Source: Terriglobus sp. TAA 43
Lineage (GTDB): Bacteria > Acidobacteriota > Terriglobia > Terriglobales > Acidobacteriaceae
Assembly (NCBI RefSeq): GCF_000800015.1
Contig: NZ_JUGR01000003.1
Span: forward strand, 1-64,000
DNA length: 64,000 nucleotides
Direction: 5' to 3'
A program made the translations under genes and the position numbers. Positions within the stretch are counted from its first letter, which is position 1. Each line of letters starts with the position of its first letter. The notes under the pieces are model-generated. The model saw only the letters and a list, made by a program, of their open reading frames with translations, was not told where the DNA came from and searched no databases. Of this stretch, positions 1 through 8,001 are shown in pieces.

Positions 1-1
1 T

Positions 2-409
2 GCAAATAAGGAGTACTCACAAATCCATCTACGGCCCCGGGACATGCTAAAACTCGGCATTCTTTACAAGGACAAAGGCAAATGGCATGACAGGCAGATT
101 CTTTCGCCCACCTATGCACACGATGCCATCTCAACGGTCAGCCATGTGGACGACTCTGGCTATGGATATTTCTGGTGGCGCCCATGGTTCAACGTCCAGA
201 TGCCCACGGGGCCGGAACGGGTCTATCTGGGTGCCGCACAAGGTAACGGAGGGCAGAAGATTTTCATTCTTCCGGAATATGACTTCGTCGCAGTTTTTAC
301 TGCGGGCTCCTATAACGCAGGTGGATCTGCTCCGAATAAGATCATGACCTCGATCATTCTTCCCCGATTGCTGGCGGCCCACGGCGGCAAATCCTCTGCG
401 ACTCAATAG
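2..409 (+). CDS. Serine hydrolase (beta-lactamase class C family), C-terminal part
   Basis: The reading frame is open to the left window edge (in-frame codons from base 2), so only the last ~135 residues are present. The stretch around LRPRDMLKLGILY, followed by GQILSPTYAHDA-like and SGYGYFWWRPW segments, matches the C-terminal part of class C beta-lactamase/penicillin-binding-like hydrolases ('RPRDMAKLG', 'GYGYLWW'). A late AAQGNGGQKIFILPEYDFVAVFTAG segment contains the G-N-G-G-Q region that in this family sits near the third catalytic (KTG-like) motif. The catalytic SxxK and YxN motifs would lie outside the window, so activity cannot be judged. Such proteins in Acidobacteriota are usually exported esterases or peptidases rather than true beta-lactamases. 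The stop is followed by about 370 bases without a clear gene. Confidence 0.8.
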   Translation, partial: ANKEYSQIHLRPRDMLKLGILYKDKGKWHDRQILSPTYAHDAISTVSHVDDSGYGYFWWRPWFNVQMPTGPERVYLGAAQGNGGQKIFILPEYDFVAVFTAGSYNAGGSAPNKIMTSIILPRLLAAHGGKSSATQ

Positions 410-618
410 CGAACTCTACACCACCCCGCGATGTAGACCGGATCGGTCACGAAGCAGCGTGGGAGCTTTTGTGAATAGAACCCCAAGTGGTGGTCATCAG
501 CGCCATGTATAAATGGCCAGTGTGATTTAGTGTGTTGCTGATTGAGGTGGAGAACGCATTACCATCCAAGAAGAGCCAATTCGGCCACGTTAGGTCTCTG
601 GACCGAGCGATGAGTCTT

Positions 619-634
619 GACAAGTCGGCTTGTC
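619..634 (+). repeat. Short hairpin repeat, AAG-TCGG-CTT type (copy 1)
   Basis: GACAAG and CTTGTC form a perfect 6-bp stem around a TCGG tetraloop. The following bases (GTCAG) recur at another copy near 50171. Related copies lie at 668, 3443, 45731 and 50171, all outside genes. Confidence 0.6.
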
Positions 635-667
635 GTCAGAAGGCATCATAAGATCGCCGATCGTTCA

Positions 668-685
668 CGATAAGTCGGCTTATCG
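668..685 (+). repeat. Short hairpin repeat, AAG-TCGG-CTT type (copy 2)
   Basis: CGATAAG and CTTATCG form a perfect 7-bp stem with the same TCGG loop as copy 1, 33 bases downstream of it. The outer stem bases differ from copy 1 but still pair (compensatory change), which argues that the folded structure rather than the sequence is kept. Confidence 0.6.
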
Positions 686-780
686 ATAGTGATCCGCTCG
701 TTCTCGACAAACTCCATTGAGGTTAGATTATGGCTGGTGGAGTGTCAGAAAACGTCGAGGTACTGTGACGATCCGACATT

Positions 781-1029
781 TTGTCAGTTATTCGAGCTGC
801 TGCAAATAGCCAGATGCAGGTACAAATGTGGCGGTTTCGTTTAGTTTCAATCCGGTATGCGATGGTCTATGCCTCGATGCTGGGAACCATAGATGGTAAA
901 GTGCTACCATCCCACATGTTTAACTTCGGTAAACCGAAAACCGCAGGCGACTGGATTGTTCATGTCGTTGGGGCCCTCATCTCGCTATTCCTTATCTGGT
1001 GGATGCTGCATTTTCTTCTTGGCATATGA
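781..1029 (+). CDS. Possible small membrane protein, unknown
   Basis: A TTG-started frame of 82 codons, with an internal ATG at 814 as an alternative start. The last ~30 residues form one clear hydrophobic membrane segment (GDWIVHVVGALISLFLIWWM and onward), preceded by a basic, Met-rich N-terminus. No family is recognised and no good ribosome binding site is seen, so it may be spurious. It stands alone between the serine hydrolase remnant and the convergent M56 gene. Confidence 0.35.
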   Translation: MSVIRAAANSQMQVQMWRFRLVSIRYAMVYASMLGTIDGKVLPSHMFNFGKPKTAGDWIVHVVGALISLFLIWWMLHFLLGI

Positions 1030-1154
1030 AGCGCAAAACCCAGACAAACCCTTTCCTCCGGTCGTACCTTCACGAATCCCCTTGTCTCAAATACTGCGTT
1101 ATCATCAAAGTGACGATAACGGCGTTTGTAGGTATGCACTAGACCTTCGAACCC

Positions 1155-2927
1155 TCAGTTGATCAAAGGCCTTTCAATATGGTCAACGACGATAGAATCT
1201 ACCATCCCCTTCGCTGGAACCAGGCGTAAGCCGAGTTGCTCCTGGATTGCCGTGAAATAGGAGGGAGCATTTCCTTCCGCTGCGGTTGATTCTGGATCTG
1301 GACCAGATGACGCCATCCGTGTCCAATGCAATGTCAGATCGTAGCTGCCGCTCAATCCCGTTCTGTTAACAATGCTGCGGCCTCCAACCTCAGGTTCGCG
1401 GCCGAGCAGACTGGCGAGTCTATCCAGGTCCGTGCCGGTGACCTTCAGTTCGTAGTCCATTCCGCTATGCGTGATGCCGAACCGATCCGGTTCCTGGTGT
1501 CTGGCTGAAGATAGCTTCGGACCGCTTTTTGCAACTTCGAGCGCATAGATTGTCTGCTCGCGCTTCTCCAAATGTGCTGCCAGGTGAAATCGTTCTTTTA
1601 GGACCGATTGCAACCGCAGTTGAATCTGCTCCTGTCTTTCAGCGACAGACATTTTCTGTATTACCGCATAGTCCGAATCGCTGAACTTTCCCTCGATATC
1701 GTAGGTATCATCCGTCCAGCCGGGACCTTTCGCGATCTGCGCCTCTGAGAAGTCGGGCAGGTTATAGGCGTACATAATCAGCATCTTGGTTGTGAAGAAG
1801 AGATGTACAGAGCTGCCACTCTGCGGGGCAGGCGTGAGCGGCGGACCATCGGGTCTGAGCTTGACGCTTACCACTTCAAAAGACGGGAGCGCGCCTTCGC
1901 GGTACAGCACCTGCCCATACACCGGCAACGGATGCAGCACGCCGAGCGCAAGCGGGATGACAAGCGTCACGATTCCAAACACGATCAACATCAAAGACCG
2001 AACGGGAGAGAGCTTCGCAACCCGATGCGTCACGATACGTACGACACGCTCGCCAAGATCAGCGCCTCCTGCCGAGGCAACCAGAGATTGCTCGTGTTCA
2101 ATGCGGAAACGGCACACCTTGAGAAGGCTGAGCGCATACGCTTCCGCATTGCCGAGCCTGTGAACGACGGTCTCGTCACAGACGCTTTCCCGTTCGATCA
2201 GAAGATTCCGCTCAATCCACCAGACAAATGGATGGAACCAGAAGACAGCTTCGACAACTAGATGGAGCGTCGCGATGAGGTTGTCGCGGTGCCGCACGTG
2301 TGTCACTTCGTGCAGCATGATCGCGGCGAGATGTTCGTCATCAAGACGGCTTGATAGGCCTTCCGGCCACAAGAGTACAGGGCTGAAAATACCGTAGACA
2401 CCCGGCTCTCTCACTGCCCAGGAACGATGAAGGAAGATGTCACCACCAACGTCTCGAAGAGACTGGTATTCACGGCCTTCGTCGACCTGAACTCCGTCGT
2501 CCAATGTCTCTCGCAGCTGGCGCCAGCGCATCAACCATACCGAAAGCACGCACACGCATCCGCAGAACCAGATCGTTGCTATGGTCGCATAGAGTGGAGC
2601 GGGTCCAGATCCTCTGTCGGGCATCTCTTTCACCTGCAGAGTGTCAGCATGCAGCGGATGCATCGCGGTAGTTGCTACGGAGTATGCGAACTGATGCTGT
2701 GGAACAGAGATCTTCCGCGGACCTGCCATAAGAGCGCCAAAGTTAAGCAGCAGTGAAAGTGGCAGCAGGAACTTGAGCGAGGCGGCAATCCAAAGCCCAT
2801 AGCGCAGTCGTGCAGCATTATGGCGAAGCGTAAGTGTGATGAGCCAGACGGCACAGGCAAAAGCCGTGGATTGCCAGAGGTGATTGCCAATTGCGGGTAG
2901 AAGCAAAAACAGATGCGAGTTGCTCAT
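1155..2927 (-). CDS. BlaR1-like M56 metallopeptidase fused to a TIGR03435 domain
   Basis: A 590-residue membrane protein in two parts. Residues 1-330 carry several membrane helices and an M56 zinc-protease core with HEVTH at 206-210 (HExxH), then the FHPFVWWIER and ERESVCDE segments typical of BlaR1/MecR1 sensors. After a last helix near 310-335, residues ~345-585 match the TIGR03435 'soil-associated' domain common in Acidobacteriota (PSFEVVSVK start, MLIMYAYNL, GPGWTDDTYDIEGK, QSVLKERFHLAAH). In BlaR1 this place holds a penicillin-binding sensor domain; here TIGR03435 probably senses an unknown ligand. The gene overlaps blaI by 4 bases (ATGA), so the two form one operon in which the protease would inactivate the repressor. 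What is sensed is not known. Confidence 0.9.
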   Translation of the reverse strand: MSNSHLFLLLPAIGNHLWQSTAFACAVWLITLTLRHNAARLRYGLWIAASLKFLLPLSLLLNFGALMAGPRKISVPQHQFAYSVATTAMHPLHADTLQVKEMPDRGSGPAPLYATIATIWFCGCVCVLSVWLMRWRQLRETLDDGVQVDEGREYQSLRDVGGDIFLHRSWAVREPGVYGIFSPVLLWPEGLSSRLDDEHLAAIMLHEVTHVRHRDNLIATLHLVVEAVFWFHPFVWWIERNLLIERESVCDETVVHRLGNAEAYALSLLKVCRFRIEHEQSLVASAGGADLGERVVRIVTHRVAKLSPVRSLMLIVFGIVTLVIPLALGVLHPLPVYGQVLYREGALPSFEVVSVKLRPDGPPLTPAPQSGSSVHLFFTTKMLIMYAYNLPDFSEAQIAKGPGWTDDTYDIEGKFSDSDYAVIQKMSVAERQEQIQLRLQSVLKERFHLAAHLEKREQTIYALEVAKSGPKLSSARHQEPDRFGITHSGMDYELKVTGTDLDRLASLLGREPEVGGRSIVNRTGLSGSYDLTLHWTRMASSGPDPESTAAEGNAPSYFTAIQEQLGLRLVPAKGMVDSIVVDHIERPLIN

Positions 2928-3307
2928 TGCGCTTCTCCGTTCTTGAGGCTCTTTAATGTTGCTTCGGCAAACTGGATGTCCTCCAGCGTCAACTTGCCCG
3001 CGCCAATGAGATGTGCAACGACCGGCCGCGACTCACCTCCAAATGCAGCCAGCAGGTCTTCCACAAGTGTGCGCTGCGCCGCATCGCGAGAGATCAGTGC
3101 GGCAAACATATGGAAATTACCAACCTTGCGCGTTCGTCGTAATACCTTCTTCGCTTCGAGCCGGTACACCATCGTCTGCACCGTGGAGTAGGCAGGCCTG
3201 TCGCGCTTCGGAAAGGCCTCCTGCATTTCGCGGATCGAGGCTTCCCCTTTTGCCCAAACAACTTCCAGAAAGCGAAGTTCTAGTTTGCTCAAACGCTTGG
3301 CGGCCAT
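2924..3307 (-). CDS. blaI: BlaI/MecI-family transcriptional repressor
   Basis: A 127-residue winged-helix protein that starts MAAKRLSKLELRFLEVVWAK, as BlaI/CopY proteins do. The helix-turn-helix lies at about 20-70 (ASIREMQEAFPKRDRPAYST, then VQTMVYRLEAKKVLRR) and a dimerisation tail follows (LISRDAAQRTLVEDLLAAFG). Family members bind DNA as dimers and are cleaved or released after signalling by an M56 partner. An AGGAG ribosome binding site 7 bases upstream supports the ATG at 3307. It overlaps the downstream M56 gene by 4 bases. It probably represses its own operon through the dyad just upstream. Confidence 0.92.
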   Translation of the reverse strand: MAAKRLSKLELRFLEVVWAKGEASIREMQEAFPKRDRPAYSTVQTMVYRLEAKKVLRRTRKVGNFHMFAALISRDAAQRTLVEDLLAAFGGESRPVVAHLIGAGKLTLEDIQFAEATLKSLKNGEAQ

Positions 3308-3322
3308 TCGCGACTCCTGTAT

Positions 3323-3350
3323 GTAAAGCTACTACATCAGTATGTTTCGC
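3323..3350 (-). promoter_or_regulatory. Putative BlaI operator
   Basis: Just upstream of blaI the sequence TACTACATCAGTATGT contains the dyad ACAT-CAGT-ATGT, resembling the TACA/TGTA half-sites of BlaI/MecI operators. This is inferred from position and pattern only. Confidence 0.4.
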
Positions 3351-3442
3351 AAAGAAACTTATGCTCTCGCGGGCAAAGCTGTCAATGCGAATCAAAGCTC
3401 CGTAGGCTGAGCCATTCGATCTGTCGTATGTGAGGTCCTGGT

Positions 3443-3462
3443 AGGTCGGCTTCTCGTCCGCA
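3443..3462 (+). repeat. Diverged AAG-TCGG-CTT type repeat (copy 3)
   Basis: AGGTCGGCTTCTCGTC followed by GCAA aligns with the copy near 50171 (AAGTCGGCTTGTCGTC followed by AGCAA), with a few substitutions. The stem is weaker here. It lies between blaI and the broken gene at 3534. Confidence 0.4.
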
Positions 3463-3533
3463 ATACTCCATATCCGATCGGAACCATTTGAGTAGTTAGG
3501 CCACAAACGGCTACTCTGGCACAGGATTGAACG

Positions 3534-4104
3534 ATGGGATTCCGTTTTCAAGTTCTATTATTCACGGTTTTTTGCAGCCCCCCTCGCATCGATTTTTCAG
3601 GCAGCCACAAAAATAAAGACAACGCCCGAACTTAGCCTGATTCTCGAACCGGGGCCTTTGACCGAGGCGGCTCCTCAAGCCTTCACGTTCCATCTGATCA
3701 ATATCGGCCAGAAAGAGGGGCGTATCCCCGAGCCGAACATCGATTGCGGTAATGCAACGACGAACGGGAGCGTATGGCTCAATGAGGCTCGGCTCCCCCC
3801 TTCTGGGATCGGCTAGCAAAAAGGGACGGGAGTCTGCGATTTTGTAGGCTCTGGCCTTCCCGCTCCACCGATCAATGAACTTGCCCAGAAATGGCATGTT
3901 GTAAAACCAGGTGACTCCCTCTATATCCAGGCGCCTCATGCAGCGCTTCATTACGACGCGAACACCACTGGCCTATACACATTCTCAGGAGTCTACCTGC
4001 CTCCTTCCTTGAGTAAGGAGCAAGTGGCTCAGTTACGAATTGCGGGGATAACGATCCCAAGTCACCGCGTTACGAGCGGCGCACTTCAGTACAGCAAGCT
4101 GTGA
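3534..4104 (+). pseudogene. Broken gene for a secreted protein of unknown family (frameshift plus nonsense)
   Basis: Reading the plus strand gives a coherent ~189-codon protein only if two lesions are ignored. From ATG 3534 the start MGFRFQVLLFTVF reads as a signal peptide. Removing one T from the run of six near 3567-3572 continues it as AAPLASIFQA and into the mature frame (positions = 1 mod 3). That frame runs through PELSLILEPGPLTEAAPQAF and FHLINIGQKEGRIP, hits an in-frame TAG at 3814-3816, and continues sensibly (VVKPGDSLYIQAPHAALHYD, GLYTFSGVYLPPSLSKEQVA) to TGA 4102-4104. Two cysteines flank the stop. No family is recognised. Programmed readthrough is possible but two independent lesions favour a pseudogene or sequencing errors. 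Confidence 0.6.
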
Positions 4105-4177
4105 CGATTCCCTAGTTCTGCTCTTTGTCGACATCCGATGGACGACTGATTTCCCAAAGGCACTTGAAGCGCATACA

Positions 4178-4366
4178 TTAAGACCGCTTCGCATTCTCCA
4201 GCCAAAGTCCGATTGCTTCCTGCATGTTGGCCTTGACCTCGTCTAGCGTGGGGCCGCTTGTCAGGATCGCCGGCAGGTCTGGTACCGTTCCTCTCCAACT
4301 TCCATCAACCGCATGTTCGAATACTGCGTTATATCCGGCGATTTTGAGATGGACCTCAGACACCAC
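4178..4366 (-). CDS. HicB-like antitoxin, orphan
   Basis: A 62-residue protein with the HicB fold pattern: a beta strand IAGYNAVFEHAVDGSWRGTV, then PDLPAILTSGPTLDEVKANM and QEAIGLWLENAK. The 'VPDLPG..T.G.T..EA..N..EAI' pattern is characteristic of HicB/UPF0150 antitoxins. The GTG start at 4366 has a GGAG ribosome binding site about 7 bases upstream. HicB partners usually neutralise the small HicA RNase encoded next to them. No HicA-like frame is visible within several hundred bases on either strand, and the C-terminal DNA-binding domain found in longer HicB proteins is missing. It may be a solitary HicB-like protein or a remnant of a lost pair. Confidence 0.7.
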   Translation of the reverse strand: MVSEVHLKIAGYNAVFEHAVDGSWRGTVPDLPAILTSGPTLDEVKANMQEAIGLWLENAKRS

Positions 4367-4759
4367 ACGTCTCCGTCCTCTTAGTTAGTAACACCATTGC
4401 TCAACGCAGAACAAGCAGGTTGCAGATGCTATTCGTCTGTATCAAGCACTAGCTCATATGTCAGCCGTAATGGCCTTCACAGAACGCCCTTCCACGTCAT
4501 CGCATTCGGCAATTCGCGCAGATGGCGAAGTGCAAGATTTGCCCGGTTCATTCATTTGATGACTGCTCTAGGCACAGTCATAGCCCCTGCTAATCGAATG
4601 ATCGCAAATGGTCTAGCGTTGACGCGCTTAATTATTTCCCTGTATACACAGACGAAAGTTTGTCTCGGCCATAGTTTTTGACAAAGAGGCAGATGCATCC
4701 CGGTGGTTTTGCCGGTCGTGACGTGTTTGCAGATGATCAAAATTAAAAGGGAGTCCCCC
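4367..4759. other. Intergenic stretch upstream of the TonB receptor
   Basis: No gene is supported here. It contains a probable promoter at 4619-4648 (listed) and a ~110-base leader before the receptor start. Confidence 0.5.
4619..4648 (+). promoter_or_regulatory. Probable sigma-70 promoter of the TonB receptor-namZ operon
   Basis: TTGACG at 4619-4624 and TATACA at 4643-4648 are separated by 18 bases, close to the -35/-10 consensus. It lies about 110 bases before the start codon at 4760. Confidence 0.45.
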
Positions 4760-7700
4760 ATGACCTCGTCCCGTTTCCATCGTTTGTTGCAATGTCTCGT
4801 CTCCGTTGGTTTCCTGATCGCGACCTCACTATTTCTTCCGGAAATATCCATGGCGCAGGTATCAACAGCAGAAGTCATCGGAACAGTTCGGGATGCTAGC
4901 GGCGCGTTCGTTCCAAACGCCAGCGTAACGTTGACGCTTACGGAACGAAACGCAGTTCGTACGACGCAGACGAATGGGTCGGGTGAATACACCTTCGGTC
5001 TTTTGCAAAATGGAACTTACAAGCTCTCCGTAGATGCACCTGGTTTCGCACAGTATCAAATACAGCAGTTTGCTCTTGACGGTGGTGATCGTAGACGTCT
5101 GGACGTTGCGTTGACTCTTGAAGGCAGTCATGTTGCAGTCAATGTAACCTCCGCCCCCTCCATGCTTGGTACTGACACAAGCAATCTCAGTACTCAGGTG
5201 AGTCAGCGTCAGGTGCAGGATCTTCCCCTGAACGGCCGAAACTTCGTTCAATTGGCACAGCTTGCGGCGGGTGCAAACGAAGGGACGTCGTCCGCCATTG
5301 CCAACGGCAACCGGCCTGATGATCGCAGGCAGACATCTGCAGTTGTCGCGAATGCACAGTCCGATACGTTGAACTATCAGATGGTAGAAGGCGTAGATAA
5401 CGTTGAGTACACCGTAGGCACCATTGGCGTTCGGCCCTCGGTCGATGCGATTGCGGAGTTTCGAGTCATCACAAGTGTCCCACCAGCAGAGGTGGGCAAG
5501 ACCCCCGGTGCGATCATCAACCTCATTACGCGTTCCGGAAGTAGTCAGTTTCATGGATCGATCTTTGAGTTCGTGCGCAACGATCTGTTCGACGCACGGA
5601 ATTTTTTTGCAACGAAAGCCGCCGTTCCGACAAAGCCAAAGTTTCGTCAAAATCAATTCGGTGGAAGCATCAGTGGCCCTGTCTTCCGCGACAAGACCTT
5701 TTTCTTCGCTGACTACGAAGGATTTCGCAGAATCGACGCCACCAATTCTCTTGTCAACAATCTGGTTCCTACCGCCTACGAAGTAGCTCACCCCGGAGAT
5801 TTTTCTGACCGTGGTGGCCCGGTTCTAAGCAGTTCGCAGATCAATTCGATTGGTGCGAAATACTTTGCGCTTTATCCGGCTCCGAACAACGGAGCAACAA
5901 CTTACACATCTTCCTACCCACAAACACAGAACAGCACAACTGCAGATGCCCGCATTGATCACCACTTCAATGAGCGTAATTCCATCTTTGGACGGTGGGC
6001 ATATAACAACGTCGATACACTCACGCCAAGCGCTCTTCCCAATGTGGGCGGGGTGGATCCCGGCGGATCAGTATCCTTCCCCGGGTCGGCTTCGCAGCAG
6101 GCCTATCAGTGGATTGCTGACTACATCCACGTATTCAACCCTTCACTCCTTCTTGAGTTGAAGGCGGGTTATACCCATATCAGTAACGTCTCCCTCCCGC
6201 TGAATTATGGCAAGAACTACGGGAACGCTTTTGGCATCACAAACGCAAATCTGGACATCTTTACATCGGCTCTTCCAACCGTTTCCGTGACCGGTTACGC
6301 CCCTCTGGGTGTCTCGAGCTCGCTCCCATTGTTCGATAGGGATAACGCATTTCAGTACAGCGCGGCGTTAACTCAGGTGAAAGGCCGCCACTCGTTGAAG
6401 TATGGAGCCATGCTCATTCGTCGGCAGGTCTACAACGAGCAACCCACGTCCGGCTCAGGTGCGTTTACATTCACCACGAATCCTTCCACATCTACGATCT
6501 CCACGCTGAGTCCTCTCATCAATCTGCTCGAAGGGAATGTCTTTCAGGTATCGCGAGTTGTGCAGCTTTACCCACGCTATCTGCGAAACTTCGAGCCAAG
6601 TCTTTTCGTGCAGGATGACTGGCGAGCAACAGATAAGCTGACGTTGAACCTTGGCCTTCGGTATGACATCATCACGCCGGTTAAAGACAAGTTTGGGCAC
6701 ATCTCCCACTTTGATCCTGCCTCCGGAACATTCCGCGTAGCCGGTGGAGGAGGCGGGTCCGACACAGCAGATATTCAGACCGACTACCGTTCCATTGCAC
6801 CTCGTGTGGGGATGGCGTTTAGTGCCACCTCCAAAACGGTCCTGCGAGCCGGATACGCAGTAGTGTTCTTCCGCGACAACACGGGGCCTTCGGTGCCTTT
6901 TGCAGACCCGCCGTACGTAGGGACCTATCAGCCGAATCCGAATACGACGACCTTCTCAACCCCGCTGCCCTTGCCTGCGCTTGCCTCCACTACGTCACCT
7001 TCAGGCGCGCTTCGCGGTATGCAGCTGGATTATCGCAATTCCTACGTGCATGAGATCAACGCGAATGTCCAACAGGATCTCGGCTTCGACTCGGTTTTAA
7101 CCCTCGCCTATGTTGCAGAGTTGGGGCAAAGACTGCGCATTTCACCGAATGTCAACCTCGGTCCTCTTGGCCAAACAACAGCGGGGGCCTATACGACCCT
7201 GCGGCCGTTCTACTCGAAGTATCCGGCAGTAACAGATATCTATAACATTCAGTCCAACGGCTCCTCCAACTTCAATTCGTTTCAGGCAACGCTGGCAAAG
7301 CAAACCAGCCACGGGCTCACCCTGCAAGCTAATTACACGTGGGCGCATGCACTTGGCGATGTCCAAGGATTCTCTGCAGGTGGCCTCTACACCAGTGCAG
7401 ACCCTGCCCATAACTCAACGGTTGAGTATGGCAACAGTGAACTGGATGTGCGCAACCGATTCACGATGATGTTGAACTATCGTTTGGCATTTGCAGATCA
7501 CCTCAACGGATTTGCAGGAGTTGTCGGCAAAGGTTGGCAGTTCAACGCAATCGATGTGTGGGAGACGGGCCAGCCCTTCACTGTGGTGAACTCAAGTCCG
7601 CGCACAAATACTGGCGTCGGCTCTGACCGTCCGAATCAAGTAGGAAATCCAAATATAGCGAATAGGACAATTGCGACATGGTTCAATACGTCCGCATTTG

Positions 7701-7972
7701 CTGCTCAACTACTTGGAACGCTTGGGACGACATCCAGAAACAGCCTTTATGGACCACACTATCGGCACTTTGACGTCTCTTTGTTTAAAGATTTCCAGCT
7801 CCCTGAAAAAGCCGTTCTTCAGTTACGCGCGGAAGCATTCAACTTATCCAACACACCAAATTTTGGTCAGCCTGGTTCTACATTGGGAACATCGACCTTC
7901 GGTGTCATCAACTCCCTGCGTACGAATGCCCAAGGCAGACAGCTGCAGTTCGCAGCGCGGCTCTCGTTCTAG
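4760..7972 (+). CDS. Oar-type TonB-dependent receptor with carboxypeptidase-regulatory-like domain
   Basis: A ~1070-residue outer-membrane receptor. The ATG at 4760 is chosen because AAGGGAG lies 6 bases upstream and it opens a signal peptide ending near SMAQ; a longer GTG start at 4703 would bury that peptide. Mature residues ~35-125 are an Ig-like carboxypeptidase-regulatory domain (GTVRDASGAFVPNASVTLT, GEYTFGLLQNGTYKLSVDAP). A plug domain follows (QDLPLNGRNFVQLAQLAAG) and then a long beta-barrel with SQFHGSIFEFVRNDLFDARN, ending in the aromatic LQFAARLSF signature of outer-membrane barrels. These receptors take up large substrates with TonB/ExbBD energy. The neighbouring namZ, 29 bases downstream, suggests uptake of cell-wall fragments, but the substrate is inferred only. 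Confidence 0.92.
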   Translation: MTSSRFHRLLQCLVSVGFLIATSLFLPEISMAQVSTAEVIGTVRDASGAFVPNASVTLTLTERNAVRTTQTNGSGEYTFGLLQNGTYKLSVDAPGFAQYQIQQFALDGGDRRRLDVALTLEGSHVAVNVTSAPSMLGTDTSNLSTQVSQRQVQDLPLNGRNFVQLAQLAAGANEGTSSAIANGNRPDDRRQTSAVVANAQSDTLNYQMVEGVDNVEYTVGTIGVRPSVDAIAEFRVITSVPPAEVGKTPGAIINLITRSGSSQFHGSIFEFVRNDLFDARNFFATKAAVPTKPKFRQNQFGGSISGPVFRDKTFFFADYEGFRRIDATNSLVNNLVPTAYEVAHPGDFSDRGGPVLSSSQINSIGAKYFALYPAPNNGATTYTSSYPQTQNSTTADARIDHHFNERNSIFGRWAYNNVDTLTPSALPNVGGVDPGGSVSFPGSASQQAYQWIADYIHVFNPSLLLELKAGYTHISNVSLPLNYGKNYGNAFGITNANLDIFTSALPTVSVTGYAPLGVSSSLPLFDRDNAFQYSAALTQVKGRHSLKYGAMLIRRQVYNEQPTSGSGAFTFTTNPSTSTISTLSPLINLLEGNVFQVSRVVQLYPRYLRNFEPSLFVQDDWRATDKLTLNLGLRYDIITPVKDKFGHISHFDPASGTFRVAGGGGGSDTADIQTDYRSIAPRVGMAFSATSKTVLRAGYAVVFFRDNTGPSVPFADPPYVGTYQPNPNTTTFSTPLPLPALASTTSPSGALRGMQLDYRNSYVHEINANVQQDLGFDSVLTLAYVAELGQRLRISPNVNLGPLGQTTAGAYTTLRPFYSKYPAVTDIYNIQSNGSSNFNSFQATLAKQTSHGLTLQANYTWAHALGDVQGFSAGGLYTSADPAHNSTVEYGNSELDVRNRFTMMLNYRLAFADHLNGFAGVVGKGWQFNAIDVWETGQPFTVVNSSPRTNTGVGSDRPNQVGNPNIANRTIATWFNTSAFAAQLLGTLGTTSRNSLYGPHYRHFDVSLFKDFQLPEKAVLQLRAEAFNLSNTPNFGQPGSTLGTSTFGVINSLRTNAQGRQLQFAARLSF

Positions 7973-8001
7973 AAATTTCAGAAAGAATTTAGAGGTGCTG
8001 T

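Larger units (their letters stand above)
410..780. other. Intergenic stretch with two short hairpin repeats
   Basis: No convincing gene is seen. The notable content is the pair of AAG-TCGG-CTT hairpins at 619-634 and 668-685, listed separately. No obvious sigma-70 promoter or poly-T terminator was recognised. Confidence 0.5.

Noticed and set aside
3117-4060. Minus-strand frames opposite the broken gene
   Set aside because: Low-quality protein text; the plus strand gives coherent protein sequence across both lesions.
4862-5791. 309-codon minus-strand frame opposite the first TonB receptor
   Set aside because: Cys-rich nonsense text antisense to a well-supported receptor gene.
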